Origin: Ectobius pallidus
Lineage: Eukaryota > Arthropoda > Insecta > Blattodea > Ectobiidae
Assembly: GCA_964059195.1 (NCBI GenBank)
Contig: CAXKWD010000007.1
Span: 57,661,163-57,725,162 of the forward strand
Length of the DNA stretch: 64,000 bases
Direction: 5' to 3'
Below are positions 33,424-45,446 of this stretch, piece after piece; position 1 is the first letter of the stretch; each line of letters starts with the position of its first letter. Both the position numbers and the translations under genes were made by a program. Under the pieces are notes generated by a model. It was not told the origin of the DNA, made no database searches, and worked only from the letters and a program-made list of their open reading frames with translations.

Positions 33424-33589
33424 TCGAATTTGTACTGCTAACGTTCAGAATTGTACCTAAAAAGTGTTCGAATTTGTATCTCACGCAACCTTTTATAAAA
33501 TATTATACAGTTACACATTCCACTCACAAATGACACATGTTGTGCCAATGACATACGTATCAAAGATCACGCAATTCGTTGGTATTAGT

Positions 33590-34042
33590 CAGGGCCGTCG
33601 CGTGGGCGAGGCGACCGGGGCGATCGCTCCGGGCGCCGCGACCAGGGGGGCGCCGTGGCAACGGCAAAAATAAAACAAACAAAAAATTTAAAAATACGTT
33701 AGATGTACATAACGTATTTTTTATAGTTAGGTACCGTATATTACGTTGTATGTATTTATTGTACAAATAAATATTTGACACCAATAACTTTATTTTTGCT
33801 AAGTTATGACAAAATAAATATTTGCTCAAAATTGAGCAGCTGGATTTGCTTGTATTGGCATACTGTTAATAATAATAGCCTAATAATGAACTCTACTGTG
33901 GGCCTTAAGCATGTGTGTTTGTGTTTGAATCCTTACAGATAGGTAGAATGTCATGTTTGTGCACGTGGGATTGAGTTTGGGGGGGGGGGTGGCGCCTGAC
34001 GAAATCTTGCCCTGGGCGCCAACAAACCACGCGACGGCCCTG
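33590..34042. mobile_element. hAT-type MITE, copy 2
   Basis: It has the same termini as copy 1 (CAGGGCCGTCGCGTG) with its own perfect 8-bp duplication GTATTAGT (33582-33589 and 34043-34050). It is 40 bp shorter than copy 1, mainly from changes in the AT-rich core and right subterminal part. It is nested in the pogo-like element. Confidence 0.92.
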
Positions 34043-34559
34043 GTATTAGTTAACAATCGCTCCTCAATAACGTATTGCAGTAACACAACGTGGAATAAAA
34101 ATAAATTTTATAACGTGCCGTTTTTCAAGCATACTGTACATACCTTCGATTGGAAATAATATTTTTACTTCAGAATCAGACAGCTTAAAAGACCACTCTC
34201 GCGGAAACAGATACACAAAACAATCAGTATTAACGCCATGTAATGGAAAACAGGTTGACTAACATTTGAAACCCGAAAAAGGACCAAAATCTTACTCCGT
34301 TCAGAATTGTACCATGTTCGAAAATGTACCACCTTGCCCTAAAGATTTATTAAATATGCCAAGTCATGAACTATATCCGGAAAGATCGAGTACTCAGCAA
34401 CTTATCAGAGAATAAATACTGGATACTTTACATTACTAACTCAGCCCGTAAAGAATACAGCATAATAATTACAAGCCATGAAATAGTATTAACAAATGAC
34501 TGGCTAGCTACAGTACAGCGAATGACCAGCGTAGGTCGGTAATTAGACCAATATGCGTA

Positions 34560-34998
34560 ATTGTGGCATCCAGTGAGAGAGTGGGCTAATCCAAAAATTT
34601 TCAAATTTGAGTTATTGTCATCTCTGTGTAGTACATATAGTCGTGTAACTGTAAACCTAATATTAAAGGTTTGTGTGGGTTCCTTTCTTATCTATTCTTG
34701 AAAGACAATTTTCATAAATTAAGTGAATGGCGTTTCTCCAGTGAGAGAGTGGGCTAAGCCAGCTCGGAAGCAGTAGTAACGTGATACGCAGGGCGCGGTA
34801 ATAGTCCAGTCACCAGGTACTTTTCCTGGAAAAAGGCCCGAAGTTAATAATTTTTTAATATGTTGTATGTGGGTATTCTGTGGTGTAGAATCCAAGATTC
34901 CAATTCGAGAACCCTGTGCGAACTTCAGGGCAGCCGAAAACCTCGAAATTGTTGGATTTTTGTAGTTTTTTCCTTATTCTCTCACTGGATGCCACAAT
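34560..34998. mobile_element. TA-flanked MITE
   Basis: Inverted ends ATTGTGGCATCCAGTGAGAG and the exact inverse are flanked by TA (34558-34559 and 34999-35000). The motif CCAGTGAGAGAGTGGGCTAA recurs internally near 34738, suggesting a duplicated subterminal region. Non-coding. Confidence 0.82.
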
Positions 34999-35184
34999 TA
35001 TTCTTTGAGGAAAATATATGATGGTGAAAATGTGGCAAACCGCAATCTCTGCTTAAAATGCATTTTGTCCTACCCTGCATAAACAGGTAACTTGCGACGT
35101 CAATAACTTGAAGATAGCGAGAAACATACACAAACTAACCTCTTAGCGAAGACAGCCATATTACAGCAGGAGTGTATGTTCACT

Positions 35185-37052
35185 CAGCAGCCCTATTCTG
35201 TAACTTTTCGTTTTGCCAGCCGCTCGACTCGAGATGTTACCGATCGGGATCTCCCCATTCCGAGTCGATCGAAATGTTGGCTTGTTTGGTATTCTGTAAC
35301 ACCAATCGAGATCATCCACTCGTTTTGCGTACCTCAAAACGAAATCCCGAAGGTAGCCGAAGCATTAGTGACGTACAGGTGACGTTCACCAATGAGAGGC
35401 AAGGGTTTTAAGTGACATCATCTCAACTGTGAAGAGTTGTCGTCTGAAACAGCACTCCCGCCATAAAGAAAATGGTTTAACTAACCCTAAAACCCTAAAA
35501 CTTCATAATATCTCACACAATTTATAAAATAAAGTCGTACTAAAAGAACTTAATATGAATAGGCCGCTTATTTTTTGACGGGCCTTACAAATAAGTTATA
35601 ATAAAACCTACGTACTGCTGTGGTTATAACATTTTGCAATGAACAGCTAGACGACATTCTATTCATTGGATCTTAATTCAAATGTTAGGAATGTGGAGGT
35701 GAACTTGCTTGGGGGTTGCACTTCAAAGAAATGCTCCAAGGACGAGGGCAGCGGCCATTCATCCCTCATAAACCGTTATGTCCCCAATCTTTCAGATTTT
35801 TTGTTCCATATTGACAATTCGCAGTCGGCAGTCAGGCTCAGGCATTTGTAGTCTACAGCAGCTATAGGCTACAATTCCGTGTAATATTGTCACAAATGCA
35901 AGTTTTATCGCGTCTGTGCAAAGTTAATAATGTTTGAACAGTGAAAGTGCAATTAATATAGTTCTGTAATTATTCTGTGAAACCATGGAAATAGTGATGT
36001 GTGTTGTTTCAAGCGATATCGTCTCCACAAGAGATAATCCAGTTATCAGTGGTTTGTAGTCTTAAAATATACACTTCTCATTGCCAGGTAATTACGCATG
36101 CATTTTCTTAACTATTTTTGCACAAGCTGACTACATAGTACACTATATTATGTCTAATTAAAAACATTTACTAAATGACTTTTATTGGGTAATATTTGCT
36201 AAAGTAGTCTTTTGTCGTACTACGTCTGTTCTATTTATTGCAGTATTTGTTTATAGTTCTGCAATTAATTTAACAAAAACAGTGATTACAGAAATTATTA
36301 AAAATATGATATATGTTTGCTTTGAGATTAGTCTAGTTTTTTAAACGTAAATTACTGCTAGTATAAATATGACACGTCATAAACAATTCAAATAGTTAAT
36401 GACCCTTCATATGAAATGTTTGGGCACCCTTGGCCTATATTATTTTTTTCTTTATTTCGGAGTTTAGTTGACATGGGTTAAATACATGTACAGTACATTT
36501 TAGGAATGAATACAATATCATCTGCTGTTTGTTTTATTCGTAGTTTGTTTTCTGTACTTAATGTTCATAATTATGGCAAGAACATATTATACTGGTAGTG
36601 AATTGGGGTTGACGGTGTTATTAACGATAAAATTATATTACAATTAAAGAAAATTAGTAGGCTACATACGTACACTACAACTAATATTTCTCTGGCCATG
36701 ATTTGTAAGGCAAACATAACCCTACATTTTTACATATTTTATTTTAATATGTTTTCGTTAGTTTATTAAGTTTTAAATATTTTAATTAGTTATGCTTATG
36801 CATTAATAACACAAATGTAATAGAATGGCATTGTGCATTGCTTTCCTTCGTTATTTATTTGACTTAATAATTCCCAATCGAATGCGTGAGACCTCTCGGC
36901 AAGGATTCCGATCAGCCGCCATTACTATCGGAATGATTCCGATCGCTCGGAATCGGAATGGAGTTACAGAATACCAAAACATGTAAAAATCTGTTTCTTC
37001 GCCGATTCCGATTCCGATTCCGAAATCGAGAAGTTACAGAATAGGGCTGCTG
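35185..37052. mobile_element. TIR element of unknown superfamily
   Basis: The ends CAGCAGCCCTATTCTGTAAC and the exact inverse enclose a second inverted pair (TTGGTATTCTGTAAC, about 35287 and 36960-36975). GATTCCGATTCCGATTCCG-like and CGATCGGAAT motifs crowd the subterminal parts. The AT-rich core carries no gene. No duplication abuts the TIRs. The 13-mer ATACACAAACTAA does follow the right end (37053-37065) and also occurs 46 bp before the left end (35126-35138). Confidence 0.65.
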
Positions 37053-37065
37053 ATACACAAACTAA

Positions 37066-37786
37066 GTCCCAAAATAGACACGAAAAGCGAGTACACATAA
37101 TACCGGATACGTCTCGCTGAAATATCATACGTACGGACGGGAAACAGATCCAAAGTAGAGACCACACTAGTAATATACTTATACAGAGTGATAATGAATA
37201 ACACCGAAATATTTTACCTGTGTATAGAGGCGACTTTGTATGAAGAAAATTTCGTTTTTCGCGATTTTCTCGATAACGGCTCTAACGATTTTCTTTGAAT
37301 TTTGTACATGGGGTGCTCATACCAAGAGCTAAAACTTTTATTCAAAACATTTCTTTCGACTTTTTTTGAAGGGTGGTTATAAGCCACCCGCTCAGAATAC
37401 GCACTCTTTGCAATATGACCTCTTGTTCTATATCAGAATGTGAAGTAAGAAAAATGCATTGGTTATGCTCAAAGTAAAGGAAGTTACGAGAGTGTATTAA
37501 TCAGATTTTATTTGGGTTATATATCCTTCGGGGATGCGATACGATGTGAGTAGTATGGGGCTATGGGGATCCAAATAGATAATAGGAAACCGTGGTATGC
37601 GACCCCAGGATGACTCGCGACAAAATTCATGAGGGTGCTATACCACGAGTCAGCCATCAATGCAAGTACAATGGGCAAGGTAGCTTTCATAATAGACATG
37701 GTACTTCACAATGACAAAGAAACTGTTATTTATTATGGTCAGAATAGGGAGATATTATTCCAAAAGATTTATCACAAGAATAGGGA
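37066..37786. other. No recognisable gene
   Basis: Frames at 37517-37699 and 37629-37844 overlap on opposite strands. They resemble no protein family known to me. The second runs into the foldback terminus. Confidence 0.35.
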
Positions 37787-38893
37787 TGTAGCTCACCAAA
37801 CTTCTCCGACAGATAGCGTGGGTGTACTAGCCGGTATGCGCTAGCCGTCCGTCACTTGTTTTTCCAGTTGTTGTCTGTTGGCACCATGCTTTTAAATGGC
37901 GTTCCATCTTCCCAGTCCGAAAAATATGTTCGTAATTTTATATTTTTATAGAGGACACGAGGCTACTATACATACTTCGTTGTCTATGGGCCCTTCTAGA
38001 ATGTTTAAGTGTCAAAAAGACGAAAGAAAAATTACAGCAGATAGGCTCTAAATAACACTAAAAAGGAAGGATTAACTAACAAATATTGTGAGATATTTCT
38101 GATATACGCAGTGGCGTAGCTTGACATTGGGTTCTGGGTAAACTAAATTTTAAAATATGGATTTATAACTGTTCAAATGATATACAAATCCCCGACCGAA
38201 TTCCCAGTGTTTAAAATAATAAAATAATGTTAATATCATTAACATGGATTCGATTTCTTATATACCTATATAAGTATATTATTATTACTAGTACTACTAT
38301 TACTACTATTACTAGTTGGCTAGTAGTAGTATTAGAATTAGTACCACAATATTTATTAAGTTAATTATTGTCGAATTTTAGTGGATTTGGATTTTAAATT
38401 AAACTAAGTTACATATATTTTAAAAAATAAAGTATAAGATGCAATTTTAGAAAAACGCCTAAATCAAGCTTAGAAGTTGGTTTTTACCCTTTGGTTCATA
38501 CGATAGAGTCGAAAACGGTGTTATCCATACCTATTATATTAAAACGTGCTACACGGAAATAATCACCTTTTTAACTAACACTGCACTCAGTTCAATGACT
38601 GAGGAATGTAATGTTTATGTTACCGTACCCTTCCCTTTATTCAATCTATTGTCCGGCTTCATACTCGAGGGCTCTTCAAGAAAGCAGGTATCTGAAGAGA
38701 CTACTTATGACATCATTTCTTTCCTTCTTTCAATATTACTTAACTTTACGTAATATTATCTCTACACAGCCCATTATTTAACAAGGTTATAAAGTCATGC
38801 GAGGGTTGTCAGGTATGGAATAAGCCGCGACAAAACAGTAATTTCTATGCTTAACTTAGAGAAAGTTGTGCGAGTGTTCTAAGAGGTGAAATA

Positions 38894-39459
38894 TTCTATT
38901 CTATTTCTATTCTATTTTGTGCCCCTTAAGGCGGGGAGGCGGGGTGGGAACGCCCCTAAGCACCGCAGCCGTTGCCGACTTATTGTACCTACCTCCGGGA
39001 TGGGATGAGTTGCGTGCCCACAGGCCGCCCCGGATCCGCAAAGCCCCCCGTGGGCCCCCACGGAACTCCCCTACATCCAACAAGCCTAGTACCATGCCAC
39101 GTGTGCGCCACCCCCTGCGGTACCTCCAACCGGGAGCCCCGACAGGTTCGTGACACACACCACCAACAACCTCTTGACCACAAGCAGCGGGGAGAACGGG
39201 AGAGGCCCCCAAAGGGCTCTGACTGCCGAAGCAGACCCGATACCAGAAGTGGAAACGGGATGAGGATGAAAAGGGGGGAAGGTGAGATGAAGTGGAGAGT
39301 GTTGGTGGAATGAAAGGGGGAAACGGGAGAACCCCGAGAAAAACCCCCCAAAGCACGGCTTCGTCCACCACGAATGACACACCCGCCGGTCCCGAGATTT
39401 GAACTCAGGACCGCAAGCATGCCAGGCTCACGCGCTACAGCATGAGCCACCGCGCCGGC
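38894..39459 (-). mobile_element. tRNA-derived SINE nested in the hAT
   Basis: Read on the minus strand, a tRNA-like head (GGCGCGGTGGCTCATGCTGT, with B box GAGTTCAAATCTC) opens the element at 39459. It ends in a (TAGAA)-type tail at 38894. A 13-bp duplication AAGAGGTGAAATA flanks it (38881-38893 and 39460-39472). It is GC-rich relative to its host. RNA polymerase III would transcribe it. Confidence 0.88.
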
Positions 39460-39469
39460 AAGAGGTGAA

Positions 39470-40110
39470 ATAAGTCGCGAGAAAATTGTAATTTCAGTGC
39501 TTAAGTAGAACAAAATTACGTGACTGTTCTAATAGGTGAAATAAGTCGAGAGAAAATAGTTACCGGTACTTTGTTGCTTAAGATATAGATCGTTGTGTGA
39601 GTTTCCCAAGAGGAAGAATAGGACGAAAGAAAATGACAAATAAATTATTAGGGTAAAGCAAGTCGTGTGAGAGCTCCCTGAGATGGAATAAGACATGAGA
39701 AAATAGTAATTTCAATGCTTCTATTAGAGAAAGTGTGTGAGTCTTCAAAGAGCTGGAATAAGACGAGAGAAAATATAAAAAAATTATTAGGACAGAGTAA
39801 GTCGTGTGAGAGCTCCCTGAGATGGAAGAAGACGCGAGAAAGTAGTTATTTTAATTCTTATGGTACAAAACGTTCTGTGAGTTTTCCAAGGGGTAGAATA
39901 AGGCTAGAGAAAATAGCAACAATTTTATTACGGTAGAAAAAGTCGCGTGAGAATTCCCAGAGATGGATCGAGAAAACTGTAATTTTAACGTTTAAGGTAG
40001 AAAACATTGTGTTGTGTTTTCTAAGAGCTGGAATCAGACGAGAGAAAATAGTAACAATTTTATTAAGGTAGAGAAAGTTGCGTGAGTATTTCAAGAGCGG
40101 CAGAACACAT
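39470..40110 (+). repeat. Diverged minisatellite, unit about 75-85 bp
   Basis: The unit has the general form GTCGCGTGAG...CCAGAGATGGAATAAGACG followed by AGAGAAAATAGTAA and repeats about eight times with heavy divergence. Related units occur at 50290-51010. Confidence 0.7.
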
Positions 40111-40792
40111 GTTGGGGGTTGTGAAATCCGTTTTTTGTGAATTTAACATTCAAATTTGGCGGCGTAATTCAGGAGGTGACGTCACAGCCCAGTGCTGCCG
40201 AAGCAACTCTTCGCCGTTTTCGAAGAGACTAGCGTTCTCAAAAATCTCTCCAGTTTCTTTGGTGGTGACTTTATGCCGCTCTTGCGAAACAAATTGGCCT
40301 GTCTTCGCAACGAGTAAGTTAACGTTTAGTGGGAGAAGTCATATAACTCGCACTTGATGAAACTAGACTTGCTGAATCATCGTTTAGTCTCAGCTCACTC
40401 GTCTTTACTGCCGCATCAGGAGATTTCGAGGCTGCCTAAGCACGCGGCACCACAAATTGACGCTTTATGCGTTGGGATTGGGGAATGCAACAGCGAAAAA
40501 TATTTTGATGACACGGCTAATGAGTTTATAATGATTAATGGCTTGGTCGTTAGGTAGACTCAGTCTCAAAGTCTACCCTTACGCTACGCCACTGGACGAC
40601 ATTATTTTTTACTCGAATTGCAGTAATATGTATCAATGTATGAATATTTATATGCAGTTTGGCGATTAGATATTCTTTAATTTTTAAATTAATATTAAAT
40701 TTTCCGATGTTATGGGCCATTTAAAAATAGAGTATATTACAATCTTGAGTTTTGTCCATTCTGTAGTGATGTAAATCTTAATTATTTATTTA

Positions 40793-40953
40793 GAGTATAA
40801 AGCTTTTCCACTGGAATTCACTAATGTGGTATGTAATTACCTGTTGGAGCTCTTTCAACCGCGTGGAGTGGCCATCTTCAGCAACTGTTGAAAGCGCTCC
40901 AACAGGTAATTAAATGCCACAGTAGTGAGTTCCAGTGGAAAAGCTTTATGCTC
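40793..40953. mobile_element. 161-bp hairpin MITE
   Basis: Arms of about 70 bp (GAGTATAAAGCTTTTCCACT and the inverse, continuing through ATTACCTGTTGGAGC) are flanked by TA. The opposite foldback arm lacks it. Confidence 0.8.
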
Positions 40954-41597
40954 TAAATAAATCATTAAAGTACAATAACAAAAAAATAAAAATTACCAAG
41001 TAACGCAATGATTATTACAGTACATTGTGTTGGTTTTATACCTATGTTAAAACTGTATCTTTAGTGCACCTTTATATTTAAATATCACTTCTCTATCAAA
41101 TTTATTTCGTTATTTTGGGCCTATTTATTTTACTTTGCTGTATAAATATGTGTATATTACTGTAGCCTTCTATTGCATCTGAGATCAAAATAAAAATTCT
41201 GTGATTTCTGAATAGCCAAGTTAGATTGACGGCCTCGAATAAAAATTGTGACAATAGCGTTGCCAATTTAATAGGCTACATAACTTAACGTATGATAATT
41301 CTTAAATTCTGCCTTTATATTCTGCTATGTCATGCAATGAAATATTCTTAACAATATTTTGTCTCCTAACCAGAAATGAAAATCATGTAACGATGGTCTA
41401 GCATACCGATAATAAAAGGAATAAGAAAGAATGAGGAATGAGAAGAAAAAAGAAAAAAGGTATAATCGATTCACAAATTCCCATCTTTTTTTAGCTATTA
41501 TGAACAGGAAAAGGTAAGTTCTCGTGTTGTAAACATATTTTAATATTTTGATTTTGAATACTTTTTAATATTCCGGTATAGGCTAAATATGCATTTG

Positions 41598-41922
41598 ATA
41601 TGGCTTCAAAAGTTCATAGTTCAAAAGTTACTTCACTCTGTACTTAGTAGACAATTAAGGAACGATTTTATTTGTAATAACTCAGGGTTTCAATTTTTGT
41701 TCTTACTACCTTTCCTTTTTTCTTTTTACTTTTCTGTTCTTTCTTTATTATTATTATTTTTTAGGTTTTGATTTAATTATATTTTCTTTATGTATTTTGT
41801 AATTTGTATTTTGTAATGTAAATGGCTGAACTGTGCCCGAGCACGAGCGCTTGCTCATTCGGGTGGTCTTGTTTTGTTTTGTATAAATAGTTTGTATAAA
41901 TATAAATATAAATAAAATATAA

Positions 41923-41982
<60 letters not shown>
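41598..41982 (+). mobile_element. Probable LINE 3' end with (TA)n tail
   Basis: The segment is absent from the opposite foldback arm, which reads straight through from GCATTTGATAT to AGAAAATAA. It contains CTGTGCCCGAGCACGAGCGC then TTGCTCATTCGGGTGG, a compact hairpin-like motif of the kind found at LINE 3' ends. It finishes in (TA)n at 41928-41982. The family is not certain. Confidence 0.55.
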
Positions 41983-41985
<3 letters not shown>

Positions 41986-42299
41986 AATAATTAATATTAA
42001 AAATGTCTGCGAATACACACCACATAAATCAGTGTTTATCACGTATATCAATTAGTGTTTTACTGTCTGAACCCTAGATGTATATTCTTTTAGTTACTTT
42101 GAATCATAGCCAATCGCCAAATTAGCAGCACTGTATATAAATATTCATATCTGCATAACATTATGTACGTCGGGAACATTAGAGCGTGGGCTACTGTATA
42201 CCCCCCATCCCCCCCCCCGTGGGATTTTCCGACTCATATATTTTTTTGTTGGTATTGACATGTAGTTTCATATTTTAGTTGTTTGCACCTTATCAATTA

Positions 42300-44050
42300 C
42301 AGCATTTACCCGGAAACCCCGGAAAACTACGGAAATCCGGAGAAAACTAGTTTGTTTTAATTTTTCTTTGTTCTTTGCTCCTAATATGCCCAGGGAATTT
42401 CTGAATCACATATTTATTGTTGGTATTGCCATCTAGATTAAGTTTTTAGCTGTTTACCCCTTATCAATTACAGCACATCCCCGGAAAACAACGGAAATCC
42501 GGAGAAATGACTTTGTTTTAATTTGTCTTTGTTCTTTGCTCCTAATATGCCCAGGGAATTATTGACTCACATATTTCTTGTTGGTATTGTCATCTAATTT
42601 AAGGTTTCAGTTGTTTGCCTCTGACCAATTACAACATATCCCCGGAAAACCCGGAATACCACGTATATACGGAGAAAATGACAATGTTTTATTTTTTCAA
42701 TCTTTGTTTTTCCTTCTAATATTCAAAGGGAATTTCTGACTCATATGTTTTTTTTCTTGGCATTGCCATCTAGATTAAGGTCTCAGTTGTTTGCCCATTA
42801 TCAAATACAGAATATCCCCGGAAAACTCCGAAAACCACGGAAACCCGGAGAAAATGACTTTGTTCAAATTTTTTAAAATCTTAGTTCTTTGCCCTAGTAT
42901 TCAAAGGGACTTGGTGACTCATATAGTTTTGTGTTGGTATTGCCATCTAAATTAAGGTTTCAGTTCTTTGCCCCTTATCAATTACAGCATTTCCCCAGAA
43001 AACTCTGAAAACCACGGAAATCCGGAGAAAATTACTTTGTTTATTTTTTTAAATCTATGTTTTTTCCTCCTAGTATTCAATGGGAATTGGTGACTTATAT
43101 GTTTTTGTATTGGTATTCCCATCTAGATTAAGGTTTCAGTTGTTTGCCCCCTATCAATTATAGCATTTCCCCAGAAAACTCGGAAAACCACGGAAATCCG
43201 GAGAAAATTACTTTGTTTTAATTTTTTTAATCTTAGTTATTTGCTCTTAGTATTCAAAGGGACTTAGTGACTCATACGGTTTTGTGTTTGTATTGCCATC
43301 TAAATTAAGGTTTCAGTTGTTTGCCCCTTATAAATTACAGCATTTCCCCAGAAAACTCTGAAAACCACGGAAATCCGGAGAAAATTACTTTGTTTTAATT
43401 TTTTTAATCTTAGTTATTTGCTCTTAGTATTCAAAGGGACTTTGTGACTCATATGGTTTTGTGTTGGTATTGCCATCTAAATTAAGGTTTCAGTTGTTTG
43501 CCCCTTATCAATTACAGCATTTCCCCAGAAAACTCTGAAAACCACGGAAATCTGGAGAAAATTGCTTTGTTTATTTTTTTTAATCTAAGTTTTTTCCTCC
43601 TAGCATTCAAAGGGAATTGGTGACTTACATGTTTTTGTATTGGTATTCCCATCTAGATTAAGGTTTCAGTTGTTTTCCCCCTATCAATTACAGCATTTCC
43701 CCAGAAAACTCGGAAAACCACGGAAATCCGGAGAAAATTACTTTGTTTTAATTTTTTTAATCTTAGTTATTTGCTCTTAGTATTCAAAGGGAATTGGTGA
43801 CTTACATGTTTTTGTATTGGTATTGCCATCTAGATTAAGGTTTCAGTTGTTTTCCCCCTATCAATTACAGCATTTCCCCGGAAAACTCCGAAAACCACGA
43901 AAATCCGCAGAAAATGAGTTCGTTTTAATTTATTAAAAATCTTTGTTCTTTGATCCTAATATTCCCAGGGAATTTCTGACTCACAAATTTTTGTTCGTAT
44001 TGCCATCTAGTTTAAGGTTTCAATTGTTTGCCCCTTACAAATAGTTTTAA
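42300..44050 (+). repeat. About 175-bp tandem repeat, ten units, forward array
   Basis: Each unit contains the block CCCCGGAAAACTCCGAAAACC then ACGGAAATCCGGAGAAAATG, followed by a T-rich stretch, TATTCAAAGGGAATT and GCCATCTAGATTAAGGTTTCA. Blocks recur near 42310, 42480, 42643, 42820, 42994, 43170, 43345, 43523, 43695 and 43873. Some neighbouring units are nearly identical. Confidence 0.88.
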
Positions 44051-44164
44051 TTTTTTATTGTTCTTTGCCCCTAATATTCCCAGGGAATTTCTGACACATA
44101 TTTTTGTTCACATTAGAATATGAAGGGTGTGCTGCCAGGTTTTCAATCGCTTTCATCCCTTCAG

Positions 44165-44960
44165 CATCATTATTTTTTGTCATGCTGTAATTGGTAAGGG
44201 GAAAACAACTGATACCTTACTAGTTGGCACTTCCAACACAAAAGCATATGAGTCAGGAATTATCTTCGACTATTAGGAGCAAAGAACAAGGATTTAAAAA
44301 GAAAACATAGTCATTTTCTCCGTATATACGTGGTTTTCCGGGTTTTCCGGGGATATGCTGTAATTGGTAAGGGGAAAACAACTGAAACCTTAATCTAGAT
44401 GGCAATACCAACACAAAAACATATGATTTACCAATTCCCTTTGAATACTAGTAGCAAAGAACAAAGATTTTCAAAAATTCAAACGAAGTCAATTTTTTCG
44501 GATTTCCTTGGTTTTCGGAGTTTTCCGGGGATATGCTGTAATTGATAAGGGGCAAACAACTGAAATCTTAATCTAGATGGTAATGGCAACAAAAAAACAT
44601 ATGAGTCAGAAATTCCCTTTGAATATTAGGGGCAAAGAACAAAGATTTAAAAACCAAAACATAGTAATTTTCTCCGTATATACGTGGCTTTCCGGGTTTT
44701 CCGGGGATATGTTGTAATTTGTAAGGGGCAAACAACTGAAACCTTAAACTAGATGGTAATACGAACAAAAATATGTGAGTCAGAAATTCTCTGGAGTATT
44801 AGGGGCAAAGAACAATAAAAAATTATACAAACCCATTTTCTCCGGATTTCCGTGGTTTTCCGGGGTTTCCGGGTAAATTCTGTAATTGATAAGGGGCAAA
44901 CAACTAAAATCTTTTACTAGACGACAATATCTACAAAAAAATATGTGTGCCAGAAAATCC
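44165..44960 (-). repeat. The same 175-bp repeat, inverted array (about five units)
   Basis: The unit is read in reverse (CTCCGTATATACGTGGTTTTC, then CGGGGATATGCTGTAATTGG), with blocks near 44330, 44510, 44680 and 44850. It forms the other arm of the palindrome. Confidence 0.88.
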
Positions 44961-45067
44961 CACGGGGGGGGGGGGAGGGTTTGCTATTGGTAGCCCATGG
45001 TCTACATAGTAATGTAGTTAATAGCGGGCATTTCTCACAGTATTTGACAGCTTATTCTTCCTTCTTT

Positions 45068-45446
45068 TCGACTTATATAGCGTCTATCTTTTGCAATTTT
45101 TCTTTAAGCTTTTTCACGTCAATGTATTCTGGAAGTGTCCAGCATACAAAGAAATGCGCCTAGTATCGCTTTCCCTATAGGGATGTAGCGAACTAGAACC
45201 AGCAGATGTCTCCACTGCTCTAGCCGGTACGCGCTATCCGTTCGTCACTTGTTTTTCCAGTTGTCGTCTGCTGGTACCATGCTTTTAAATGGAGTTTTAT
45301 CTTAGCAGACTGAAAAATACATTCGAACTTTTCTATTTTTGTAGCGGGTAAAGCGCTACTAGGCGCATTTCTTTGTATACTGGACACTTCAGGAATATAT
45401 TTACGTGAAAAAGCTTAAAGGAAAATTGCAAAAGATAGACGCTATA
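45068..45446. repeat. Centre of the giant foldback
   Basis: Arms of about 95 bp (45068-45166 and 45355-45446) pair as an inverted repeat. The spacer holds one forward copy of the terminal module (GGGATGTAGCG...CACTTGTTTTTCCAG). Its presence at both ends and at the centre suggests a modular or duplicated foldback. Confidence 0.75.

Larger units (their letters stand above)
32201..34339 (-). mobile_element. Pogo-like element with PHD-like exon; carries a nested hAT MITE
   Basis: The ends GGGTAAGGTGGTATAATTTC and, inverted, GGGCAAGGTGGTACATTTTC are followed by GAAC and flanked by TA (32199-32200 and 34340-34341). GAATTGTACC/TTCGAATTTGTA motifs recur at 32407-32437 and 33424-33478. The PHD-like exon on the minus strand and the TA duplication fit pogo/Tigger-type elements. 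The DDE exon is not recognisable. Confidence 0.7.
38109..40594. mobile_element. hAT element inserted in the left foldback arm
   Basis: The ends CAGTGGCGTAGC and the inverse GCTACGCCACTG are hAT-like. The opposite arm (about 49485-49495, GATATAGACAACG when inverted) is the empty site. The right flank GACGACAT matches it, but the left duplication is eroded. Inside are a SINE, a GAGAAAATAGTAA-type minisatellite and an AATTTGGCGGCG segment shared with the hAT at 50195-51526. No transposase is readable. Confidence 0.75.
42180..45003. mobile_element. Palindromic minisatellite element with a 4-bp duplication
   Basis: It is inserted in the foldback arm: ACAT flanks it (42176-42179 and 45004-45007), and the opposite arm has a single ACAT (GGGAACATAGTAATG when inverted). 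The ends show GTGGGCTAC, C/G-runs and GTGGGATTTTC in inverted order. The interior is two oppositely oriented arrays of the same unit, meeting at about 44060-44165. No gene. Confidence 0.8.

Noticed and set aside
37629..37844. Possible gene at the left foldback end
   Set aside because: Its C-terminal residues are simply the foldback terminus, which gives the same end at 49746-49958. The upstream parts are unrelated.
38907..39513. Several overlapping frames of up to 174 residues
   Set aside because: They are produced by the GC-rich SINE body, open in many frames and on both strands, inside clear SINE boundaries.
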